Source: CAIZGX01 sp044374295 (lineage in GTDB: Bacteria > Bacteroidota > Bacteroidia > Flavobacteriales_D > Sanyastnellaceae). From it: a stretch of 32,961 nt of DNA. Positions 26,424-32,961 of the stretch are shown piece after piece. A model generated the notes under the pieces. The model did not search any database and was not told the DNA's origin. It saw only the letters and a program-made list of their open reading frames with translations. The stretch covers positions 1-32,961 of the forward strand of contig JBILOU010000021.1 in the NCBI GenBank assembly GCA_044374295.1, in the 5' to 3' direction. A program made the translations under genes and the position numbers. Each line of letters begins with the position of its first letter. Within the stretch, counting starts at the first letter, position 1.

Positions 26424-28840
26424 AAATCATAAATAATTCCAAACGCAGGAATAATACTTCCGTTGATATTATCAAGGAGCAATGGTTGGCCATTACTGCC
26501 GTCAGGACGCAAGGGCTGTCCGTCTGTTGTCAGGAACCCGCTGTTATCGGGAGTACGTTTGAATGTATACAATTGTTGGCTATAGCTCTTCGCGTTCGTT
26601 ACGTTTTGAATATCTAAGAAGAAGTCGAGTGATGATTTCTTGAAGTTAATCTTCTTGTCGATACGAATATCTAACTGGTTGAAGACCGGCAAGCGCTGAC
26701 TGTTCAGCTGCGTAAAATCGAACGATCCCGTTCCAAGTGTTACATAATTCAATTGCGAAGAGGTCAGGTCGTAAGGCGTGTAAGGCGCGCCACCTGCGAG
26801 TCTGTACTTCACGCCAAGCTCATATCCGTTCTTGAATTTCTTTCCGAAAATAACAGAAAGCAAATGTCTGTTGTCCCATGCTGAAGGTGCGTAGCTACCA
26901 TCCGCTCCGGTGAATTCACTTTTGAAGAAAGTGTACGATGCCGTTAAGAAATATGACTTCGTGAATTTTTGTTGAAGGAACAATTCGAATCCATAGGCAC
27001 GTCCTTCACCACTTGAAGTTACGGCTTCATTTCCAATTGCACCGTAAACGGAACCTTGGTTCGCAAGCGACACACCGGTGATTACTGAAACCGGGTAGTT
27101 GCTGTATTGCTTGTAGAATCCTTCCGCTGTGATTCTTAAACTATTCTTTGGAAGGTATTCGAATCCGTAAACGTAGTGATCGCACAAGATGTATTCGCTA
27201 TCGCGATTCACAGAGGTTCCGTTTTGTTTGAATCCAAGAACAGTGTAAACAGGAAGCTTCGCATATCTTCCAACAGAAGCGTTCATGTTCCACTTCTCGT
27301 TAATAGCGAAAGATGCCGCTACACGCGGAGAGAGCGCGTTTAACGGATTGTTTCCCATTGTGGTGAATGTGTTCATGTCGGTGCGAATTCCGCCTGTTAA
27401 TGAAAGCCTTTCACCGAACATCTTTTTGTTTATTGAAACGAATGCACCGTAACGCGCGAAGTCGATAGCATTATAGAAGGAAAGGTTGATTTGTGGAACA
27501 ATAACGGCACCTGTGCTATCTGAGATTGCTGGAGCTATTCTAGCGAAGAAGTCGTTGTTGTATTTCACATATTGTGCAGACAATCCGTAAACAATTTTCC
27601 AATCTCCAAAGAATTGATTCACTTCCCAACGTAATTTATTTTCGATTTCTTGGCTCACACTTTTCAATGTTCTGCGCGATTCGTTTTCTACGTCGTTGTC
27701 TTCGAAGCGGTCGAGTCTGTTCTCGAACATGTTTCGGCTTAAACTTAAATTGTAATAACCGTTATCAAGCGTGTGTTTCAACGTGAGACCAACCGTGTAG
27801 TTCCATTGGTTAATGTTGGGATTCGAACGAATGATGTATTCTTTCGACGCGTCAGATTCTTTGGGAACAGCAAATGAAAACTCATCGATAGCACCTAAAC
27901 CAATGGCAGTTAGTGTATTTTTCTTGTTGAGCTGTGTATTGATTTTGTATTGAAAATCCCAGTAGTTCGGACGAATTGGAAGATCGATTAAGGCGAAGAA
28001 GTATTGCAAATACGAACGTCGAACCGAAGCTAAGAATGTGGTATTCTTACCAATTGGACCTTCTAGCGTGCCCGCCACTTCGGTGCTTGAAATACGACCG
28101 TTTCCTTTGATTTCTTGCGCGTTTCCGTTTCGTTGTTTGAATTGAAGGACAGAAGAAAGAGCGTTGTCATATTTCGCGTTGAAGCTGCTGCTGTTCAGTG
28201 TGGCGGTTTCAATGAAGCTTACATTGATGATTCCTTGCGGTCCACCGGAAGACCCTTGGGTGCTGAAGTGGTTGATTTGTGGAACTTCAATTCCATCTAA
28301 ATAATAAACGTTCTCACTTGGCGCTCCTCCACGAATAAGAAGATCGTTTCTTTCGCCTGCTCCTGAAAGTCCGCCTACACCCGGAAGTGCTTGAATTACT
28401 TTCGAGATATCGAAGTTTCCACCCGGATTGCTTCGAATTTCTTCTGCAGTAAGGCTTTGCACGCTAAGTGGCGTTTCTGTTGCCTTTCCGTAGGTGTATC
28501 GTTTAATCTCGAGCGTGTTCATTTGCTCGCTGCTTCGCTCCAATTCAACCGTAAACGTATTTGTATTTCCGTTTGTAATAACCACGTTGAACAAATCTGT
28601 TGAAAGAAAATTCAACAAAGAAATATTCACGTTGTAGGTTCCAGGTTGAATTCGTTCAATGAAAAATTTTCCATCTACATCTGAAATCGCACCCAATGGC
28701 GTGTTCTCTAACTTAACAGTGGCGCCCACTAGCGGAGTTTGGGTGTTTTTGTCAATGACTACACCAGAGATGCTTCCGTTTTGTGCGGAAGCAATTGAAC
28801 AGGCGATGAATGCAATGAAAACGAGAATAGAACGCAACAT
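26420..28840 (-). CDS. TonB-dependent outer-membrane receptor
   Basis: An 806-residue protein with signal peptide 1-19 (ends SIASAQ). A CarboxypepD-regulatory-like beta-sandwich follows (about 22-105; GSISGVVIDKNTQTPLVGATV, AISDVDGKFFIERIQPGTYNVNIS), then the plug domain (about 115-225; ISKVIQALPGVGG, NDLLIRGGAPSENVYYLDGIEVPQ) and a beta-barrel ending IIPAFGIIYDF with the expected C-terminal Phe. It imports an unknown substrate, driven by TonB-ExbB-ExbD. No SusD-like partner is adjacent, so it is not a standard polysaccharide-utilisation pair; the single-receptor form is closer to metal or siderophore receptors. It overlaps the E1 gene tail-to-tail by 4 bases. No convincing promoter was found; TTCCTTTG at 28866-28873 (minus) misses one consensus base. 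Confidence 0.93.
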   Translation of the reverse strand: MLRSILVFIAFIACSIASAQNGSISGVVIDKNTQTPLVGATVKLENTPLGAISDVDGKFFIERIQPGTYNVNISLLNFLSTDLFNVVITNGNTNTFTVELERSSEQMNTLEIKRYTYGKATETPLSVQSLTAEEIRSNPGGNFDISKVIQALPGVGGLSGAGERNDLLIRGGAPSENVYYLDGIEVPQINHFSTQGSSGGPQGIINVSFIETATLNSSSFNAKYDNALSSVLQFKQRNGNAQEIKGNGRISSTEVAGTLEGPIGKNTTFLASVRRSYLQYFFALIDLPIRPNYWDFQYKINTQLNKKNTLTAIGLGAIDEFSFAVPKESDASKEYIIRSNPNINQWNYTVGLTLKHTLDNGYYNLSLSRNMFENRLDRFEDNDVENESRRTLKSVSQEIENKLRWEVNQFFGDWKIVYGLSAQYVKYNNDFFARIAPAISDSTGAVIVPQINLSFYNAIDFARYGAFVSINKKMFGERLSLTGGIRTDMNTFTTMGNNPLNALSPRVAASFAINEKWNMNASVGRYAKLPVYTVLGFKQNGTSVNRDSEYILCDHYVYGFEYLPKNSLRITAEGFYKQYSNYPVSVITGVSLANQGSVYGAIGNEAVTSSGEGRAYGFELFLQQKFTKSYFLTASYTFFKSEFTGADGSYAPSAWDNRHLLSVIFGKKFKNGYELGVKYRLAGGAPYTPYDLTSSQLNYVTLGTGSFDFTQLNSQRLPVFNQLDIRIDKKINFKKSSLDFFLDIQNVTNAKSYSQQLYTFKRTPDNSGFLTTDGQPLRPDGSNGQPLLLDNINGSIIPAFGIIYDF

Positions 28841-28962
28841 GATTTTCCTAAGTTTAACTTCAAAACAAAGGAAATAGGGAAATGTTTATTTTCTGCTGTT
28901 TCGAATGAGACTTGTTAGCTAATTGAAGGACAAAGGAATCCTCCTTAAACGCATGTTTTGTG

Positions 28963-28970
28963 TTAGTTTT
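28963..28970 (+). promoter_or_regulatory. -7 element TAGTTTTG of the dehydrogenase-exbBD-nhaD operon
   Basis: TAGTTTTG fits TAnnTTTG, 23 bases before ATG 28994, in the 153-base gap divergent from the receptor gene. The -33 half is not clear. Confidence 0.5.
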
Positions 28971-28993
28971 GTGAAGTTTAAATTAACAAGAGA

Positions 28994-30229
28994 ATGAAGG
29001 ATTTATTGTCGCAGTACGAAAATAAGAAACCAGAAGTAGTTTTTGAATGGAACGATCCATATACAGAAGCACAAGGTTGGGTAGTAATAAACTCATTACG
29101 TGGCGGAGCCGCAGGTGGTGGAACACGCATGAGAGCCGGTTTAGATAAGCACGAGGTTTTGTCTCTTGCAAAAACGATGGAAGTGAAATTCACGGTAAGC
29201 GGACCACAAATTGGTGGCGCGAAGAGTGGAATTAATTTCAATCCGGCCGATCCGCGGAAGAAGGAAGTTTTGAAGCGTTGGTATGCTGCGGTTACTCCGT
29301 TGCTGAAACATTACTACGGAACTGGCGGCGATTTAAATGTTGACGAGATTCATGAAGTAATTCCAATGACGGAAGATTGCGGTGTTTGGCATCCGCAAGA
29401 AGGTGTGTTCAACGGACACTTCAAACCTACAGAAGCGCAGAAAGTAAAGCGTATTGGAAATTTGAGAAGAGGTGTTGTAAGCATCATTGAAGACGAAAAG
29501 TTTTCTCCAGATGTGAATATGAAATTCAAAGTAGCCGACATGATTACCGGTTACGGTGTTGCAGAAAGCGTTCGTCATTTTTTCGAAATATGGAAAAATG
29601 AGAAGAGTCTTGTAGGCAAGAAAGTAATTGTTCAAGGTTGGGGAAATGTAGGCGCTGCAGCTGCTTTTTATATGAGTCAAGCAGGCGCATCTGTTGTTGG
29701 AATTATTGATAGAAACGGCGGATTGATTAACGAGAACGGATATTCATTTGAAGAAATCCGCACGTTGTTTTTGAATCGCGTGAACAACACGTTGGTTGCT
29801 GAAGGAATGCTTTCATTCGAAGAAATCAATGCAAAGGTTTGGGATCTTCAAGCCGATGTATTCCTTCCATGCGCGGCTTCACGCTTGGTGAGTCAAGAAC
29901 AAGCAGAGCGCATGCACAAGGCAGGAGTTTCAGTCATTGCTTGTGGAGCGAATGTTCCGTTTGCAGATCAGCAAATTTTTTACGGACCTATTTCGGAATG
30001 GTGCGATGCGCATTTCAGTGTTGTTCCAGACTTCATTGCAAACTGCGGAATGGCGAGAGTATTCGCTTATTTAATGAGCGACTCTGAAGTTGATTTATCT
30101 GATGAAGGAATTTTCTCTGATACTTCTAAAATTATTGGTGACGCTTTGAAAAATGTTCATCAGCAAGGAAGTGAGGAACAATTCGTTTCGAAGCACGCGT
30201 TTGAAATTGCATTAAAAAAATTAGTTTAA
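28994..30229 (+). CDS. Glu/Leu/Phe/Val-type amino-acid dehydrogenase
   Basis: A 411-residue NAD(P)-dependent enzyme that oxidatively deaminates an amino acid to its 2-oxo acid. N-terminal catalytic domain: LRGGAAGGGTRMR, QIGGAKSGINFNP with the substrate-binding Lys (K77), and GTGGDLNVDEI in place of the usual YxTAEDVGT. C-terminal Rossmann domain: KVIVQGWGNVGAAAAFY and VVGIIDRNGG. IACGANVPF and VPDFIANCGM are typical of the family's end. The catalytic-domain wording differs from both classical hexameric glutamate dehydrogenase and leucine dehydrogenase, so the substrate is left open. It is the first gene of an operon; its stop is one base before the exbB ATG. Cytoplasmic. Confidence 0.92.
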   Translation: MKDLLSQYENKKPEVVFEWNDPYTEAQGWVVINSLRGGAAGGGTRMRAGLDKHEVLSLAKTMEVKFTVSGPQIGGAKSGINFNPADPRKKEVLKRWYAAVTPLLKHYYGTGGDLNVDEIHEVIPMTEDCGVWHPQEGVFNGHFKPTEAQKVKRIGNLRRGVVSIIEDEKFSPDVNMKFKVADMITGYGVAESVRHFFEIWKNEKSLVGKKVIVQGWGNVGAAAAFYMSQAGASVVGIIDRNGGLINENGYSFEEIRTLFLNRVNNTLVAEGMLSFEEINAKVWDLQADVFLPCAASRLVSQEQAERMHKAGVSVIACGANVPFADQQIFYGPISEWCDAHFSVVPDFIANCGMARVFAYLMSDSEVDLSDEGIFSDTSKIIGDALKNVHQQGSEEQFVSKHAFEIALKKLV

Positions 30230-30230
30230 G

Positions 30231-30887
30231 ATGATCTATTTGCAAGCCGCACCGGAAGGAGCAACCTATGAGAAATCATTGGATTTAATTGGACTTATCT
30301 TCAAAGGAGGATGGGTAATGATTCCACTTTTGCTTCTCTCTATTTTAACGATTGTGATTGTGATTGAACGTTACCTTTTTCTAGGGAAACAAGGTGTTGG
30401 GAAGAAGAACAGTTTCGAAAGTTTTTTAGCGGCTTTGAAAGTTGGAAACAACAAAGAGGCGATGCGTTTGTGTGAAGAAGACAACGCTGCTTGGTCGCGT
30501 ATTTTTCAATATGCTGCGCTCACCGAAATCTCAGGTGACGAGCAAGAGAAACTCATGGAGCAAGCGGCCAATGTGGAAGTGGCTTATTTGGAAAGAAGAT
30601 TGAACGTGTTGTCTATTGTTGCGGGAGTAGCGCCACTGTTGGGTTTCATAGGAACCATTGCGGGAGTTATTACAATCTTCTTCGATATTTCAACCACAGC
30701 AGACATTAGTATCGGAGTTATTTCGGAAGGTCTTTATCAGAAGATGGTTTCTTCTGCAGGCGGATTGGTGGTTGGAATTATTGCCTTCGTTTTTTATCAG
30801 TTGCTACAAAATTCAGTAGACAAGTTTGTTGCGCAAATGGAGGAATATTCTCTTCAACTTAAAACATTATTCCTTCAAGGAAAATGA
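30231..30887 (+). CDS. exbB: MotA/TolQ/ExbB-family proton channel protein
   Basis: A 218-residue inner-membrane protein, one subunit of the ion-driven motor that energises TonB or Tol-type partners. A first membrane helix lies at about 28-46 (GGWVMIPLLLLS), a cytoplasmic loop follows, then two helices near 125-150 (VAGVAPLLGFIGTIAGVI) and 165-190 (KMVSSAGGLVVGIIAFVFYQ). The GTIAGV threonine is in place. At the second channel position, where E. coli ExbB has ATAIGL, this protein reads SSAGGL, with Ser for Thr. It starts one base after the dehydrogenase stop and ends with an ATGA overlap into exbD. MotA/TolQ/ExbB family membership is clear. The ExbB assignment over TolQ rests on the ExbD partner and on family usage. 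Confidence 0.9.
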   Translation: MIYLQAAPEGATYEKSLDLIGLIFKGGWVMIPLLLLSILTIVIVIERYLFLGKQGVGKKNSFESFLAALKVGNNKEAMRLCEEDNAAWSRIFQYAALTEISGDEQEKLMEQAANVEVAYLERRLNVLSIVAGVAPLLGFIGTIAGVITIFFDISTTADISIGVISEGLYQKMVSSAGGLVVGIIAFVFYQLLQNSVDKFVAQMEEYSLQLKTLFLQGK

Positions 30888-31291
30888 ATATCAAAAGAAG
30901 AAAGAAAAGGGGTGCTGTTGTAAACACGCATGCGCTGAACGATATCATGTTCTTCTTGCTTTTGTTTTTTCTTATTCTTTCTACGTTGGCGAATCCGAAT
31001 GTGATTAAAGTGCTTTTGCCAGAAGCAGGCGAGACGCAGCAACGTGAACCTAAGAAGTCTTTGCAGTTGGCCGTAGATGAATATCATGACTATTATCTCG
31101 ATGGAGAAAAAATGAGCGTTGAGCAATTGGGACAGCGATTGGAATACATTGGAAAGACTTTTCCAGAGAGCACTTGTTCTATTTCAATGGATCGGAATTT
31201 ACCTGTTCAAGATTTGGTGGAAGTGATGCAGTTGGGTGCGAAGAGCGACATTCGCATGTATTTAAAAACAAGCAAAATAGAGGGACAGTGA
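30884..31291 (+). CDS. exbD: ExbD/TolR-family biopolymer transport protein
   Basis: A 135-residue protein: basic cytoplasmic N-terminus (NIKRRKKRG), one membrane helix (about 18-37; LNDIMFFLLLFFLILSTL) with the essential membrane Asp at D20, then a periplasmic domain. It partners the upstream ExbB-type channel. Its start overlaps the exbB stop (ATGA at 30884-30887), and its TGA overlaps the nhaD GTG. No tonB or tolA-like gene follows. Confidence 0.9.
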   Translation: MNIKRRKKRGAVVNTHALNDIMFFLLLFFLILSTLANPNVIKVLLPEAGETQQREPKKSLQLAVDEYHDYYLDGEKMSVEQLGQRLEYIGKTFPESTCSISMDRNLPVQDLVEVMQLGAKSDIRMYLKTSKIEGQ

Positions 31292-32586
31292 TTACAGCAA
31301 TACTAATAATTTTCGTTCTTGCTTATGTGCTAATTGCAGCGGAACATGCGGTGAGAATAGATAAAGCAGCAACAGCATTAATCGCAGGCGTTTTGTGCTG
31401 GACGCTTTTAGTTCTTGCTCCAACTGGAATTTCACATGAAGTGTTGGAAGGAAGATTGGGTCATCACATTGAAGAGATTTCCGGAATCTTATTGTTCTTA
31501 ATGGGCGCTATGACCATTGTCGAAATCATTGATGCACACAACGGATTCTCGATTATTACGGATCGTATTTCAACAACTAATCAAGTTAAATTACTTTGGA
31601 TTATTTCATTGCTTTCGTTCTTCTTGTCTGCAGCGTTAGACAATTTAACTACGGCCATTGTTATGGTGAGTTTAGGACGAAAGTTGATTAGTGATCAAAA
31701 GTCGCGTTGGTTTTTTGCTGGTGTAATTGTTATTGCGGCTAACGCAGGTGGTGCATGGAGTCCGATTGGAGATGTAACAACTACGATGCTTTGGATAGGC
31801 GGACAACTTACTACAGGACCTGTCATTTCAGAACTTTTTCTTCCAAGTTTAGTGAGTCTGCTGGTTCCTCTAATTGTTTTGTCGTTTGTGTTGAAGGGAA
31901 ACTTGGAACGTCCGGCCGTAAGTCAAATGGAGTCAAGCGATTTAGCTAAATCGAAACAATTGATTGTTTTTTTATTGGGTGTTGGCGGATTGTTATTCGT
32001 GCCTGTTTTCAAAACGGCAACACATCTTCCTCCATTCATGGGCATGATGATCTCGGTTGGTGTTCTTTGGCTCGTTACAGACCTTATGAACGGAAGAAAA
32101 ATGGATTCCGATAAAGCGAAGTATTCAGCGTTGAGTGCATTGCGAAAAATTGATATGCCTTCTGTTCTTTTCTTCTTGGGAATTTTACTTTCAGTGAGCG
32201 CCTTGCAAGAGGCAGGACACCTGACACAACTTTCTTTTTGGTTGAAGGAACAGCTGAACAATACTTACGCAATAAACATTGCAATTGGTATGCTTTCGGC
32301 AATTGTTGACAACGTTCCTTTGGTTGCTGCAAGCATTGGAATGTATCCGGTTGAAGCAGCAGGCACTGCTGATGTATGGGCTTCGCACTTCGTTCAAGAC
32401 GGAACCTTCTGGCATTTCTTGGCCTACACTGCAGGCACCGGCGGCAGTATGCTAATCATAGGATCTGCCGCAGGTGTTGCTGCAATGGGGCTAGAGAAGA
32501 TGTCGTTCACTTGGTATTTGAAAAACATTTCTTTGTGGGCCCTACTGGGTTTCTTTAGTGGCTGCATTGTATATATTGTGTTCTAG
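31288..32586 (+). CDS. nhaD: Na+/H+ antiporter NhaD
   Basis: A 432-residue inner-membrane protein of the ion transporter superfamily, with about 11-12 hydrophobic segments. It exchanges cytoplasmic Na+ (or Li+) for H+. Signature segments are SAALDNLTTAIVMVS, NAGGAWSPIGDVTTTMLWI (the conserved GAWSPIGD loop), SAIVDNVPLVAASIGMY and TAGTGGSMLIIGSAAG. The start is the GTG at 31288, which overlaps the exbD TGA stop (GTGA); the longer frame from ATG 31174 is read through exbD and has no homology. This tight overlap implies translational coupling with exbD. A strong terminator follows 16 bases after the stop. Confidence 0.93.
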   Translation: MITAILIIFVLAYVLIAAEHAVRIDKAATALIAGVLCWTLLVLAPTGISHEVLEGRLGHHIEEISGILLFLMGAMTIVEIIDAHNGFSIITDRISTTNQVKLLWIISLLSFFLSAALDNLTTAIVMVSLGRKLISDQKSRWFFAGVIVIAANAGGAWSPIGDVTTTMLWIGGQLTTGPVISELFLPSLVSLLVPLIVLSFVLKGNLERPAVSQMESSDLAKSKQLIVFLLGVGGLLFVPVFKTATHLPPFMGMMISVGVLWLVTDLMNGRKMDSDKAKYSALSALRKIDMPSVLFFLGILLSVSALQEAGHLTQLSFWLKEQLNNTYAINIAIGMLSAIVDNVPLVAASIGMYPVEAAGTADVWASHFVQDGTFWHFLAYTAGTGGSMLIIGSAAGVAAMGLEKMSFTWYLKNISLWALLGFFSGCIVYIVF

Positions 32587-32602
32587 ACAAGGTGGAATAA
32601 AG

Positions 32603-32629
32603 AAAGGGCGGTCATTGACCGCCCTTTTT
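32603..32629. terminator. Bidirectional rho-independent terminator between nhaD and the last gene
   Basis: AAAGGGCGGTC (32603-32613), loop ATT, GACCGCCCTTT (32617-32627) and TT. A perfect 11-bp GC-rich stem. Read from the minus strand it is followed by TTTCTTTATT, so it can serve both convergent genes. Confidence 0.9.
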
Positions 32630-32647
32630 AGTTTGCTATGAAATGAA

Positions 32648-32961
32648 TTACTTCACTTGTAACTTCTGAACGAAGTTTTCTGTTGCAGTATTCACATGTA
32701 TTACATACATACCTTTCGCGAATTGGCTTACATCTATGGTTTGCAAATTCGAAGTTGATTGCATGTTGAACACTTGCTTTCCAGTTAGATCAAAGATTGT
32801 AATTTGAGCAACTGTACTTTCTTCGATATTCTCCAATTGAAGCGTTACGAAATCGCTTGCTGGATTTGGGAAGATTGAAACATTTGCGATTGAAACTAAA
32901 TCTGTTTTCTCTAACTCTGAAGCAGGAGTTTCAGCTAATTCAAGTGCACTCACACCCGCAA
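32648..32961 (-). CDS. C-terminal end of a type A sorting-domain (type IX secreted) protein, cut by the window edge
   Basis: The minus-strand frame stays open to the last base of the window, so the GTG at 32953 is not a start and the gene continues outside. The visible 100 or so residues are an acidic linker (ETPASELEKTD) followed by a full type A tail: VSIFPNPASDFVTLQL, ITIFDLTGKQVF, IDVSQFAKGMYVIHV, ending KLQVK. The cargo domain is not visible, so its function is unknown. Confidence 0.88.
   Translation of the reverse strand, partial: AGVSALELAETPASELEKTDLVSIANVSIFPNPASDFVTLQLENIEESTVAQITIFDLTGKQVFNMQSTSNLQTIDVSQFAKGMYVIHVNTATENFVQKLQVK

Noticed and set aside
26437..26452. Possible terminator (ATTCC / GGAAT) inside the receptor gene after E1
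   Set aside because: Only a 5-bp AT-rich stem with a 7-base loop and no T-run; the similar 6-bp stem at 785-800 after galE is also too weak to call.
31174..31287. N-terminal extension of NhaD from ATG 31174
   Set aside because: It is the out-of-frame reading of the end of exbD; the GTG at 31288 gives the normal first membrane helix.

Overview
The window looks like chromosomal DNA from a member of the Bacteroidota, most likely order Flavobacteriales. The main reasons are the carboxy-terminal sorting domains of the type IX secretion system (three 'gliding motility' type B tails and two type A tails), promoters of the Bacteroidota form (TTG, about 18-20 bases, then TAnnTTTG), a one-piece SecDF, a fused E1 alpha-beta dehydrogenase, a TonB-dependent receptor with a CarboxypepD-regulatory-like front domain, and generally weak Shine-Dalgarno sites. 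I see no tRNA, rRNA, CRISPR, insertion sequence or phage gene. No gene-free stretch exceeds 300 bases.

Layout. 1-782: 3' part of galE, cut by the window edge. 775-2852 (minus): rpoN followed by a translationally coupled PAP2-like membrane protein. 2850-3389: the back half of a purple-acid-phosphatase-like gene, probably a remnant. 3489-13247: two very large secreted proteins (1889 and 1327 aa) in tandem, built of Ig/PKD-like domains and an alternating A/B cysteine-containing repeat, both ending in a type B tail. 13244-15226 (minus): a third, convergent type B tail protein. 15292-18211 (minus): a NAPE-PLD-like metallo-hydrolase and an Asp-box protein with a type A tail. 18285-24000: cinA, rpmB, secDF, a tatA-like gene and an alkB-like gene. 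24054-26423: fused E1 oxo-acid dehydrogenase. 26420-28840 (minus): TonB-dependent receptor. 28994-32586: a tightly packed operon of an amino-acid dehydrogenase, exbB, exbD and nhaD. 32648-32961 (minus): the C-terminal end of another type A tail protein.

How the genes fit together. Much of the window concerns the cell envelope. SecDF and the TatA-like protein serve export across the inner membrane. The five tail-bearing proteins would cross the outer membrane by the type IX system, whose own genes are not here. The receptor and ExbB/ExbD serve energised outer-membrane uptake, with TonB encoded elsewhere. The rest is housekeeping (cinA, rpmB, rpoN, E1, galE).

The most interesting region is 3489-13247. 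The two giant paralogs have different amino-terminal domains on the same chassis and differ by four A/B repeat pairs (14 versus 6 units). Two units 450 bases apart in the larger gene are 96% identical over 224 bases, a sign of recent duplication or gene conversion. Other points of note are the phosphatase remnant directly against rpoN, a strong terminator hairpin lying inside the coding region of a convergent gene, promoters so close to the tatA and E1 start codons that their mRNAs should be nearly leaderless, and an exbBD-nhaD coupling without tonB.
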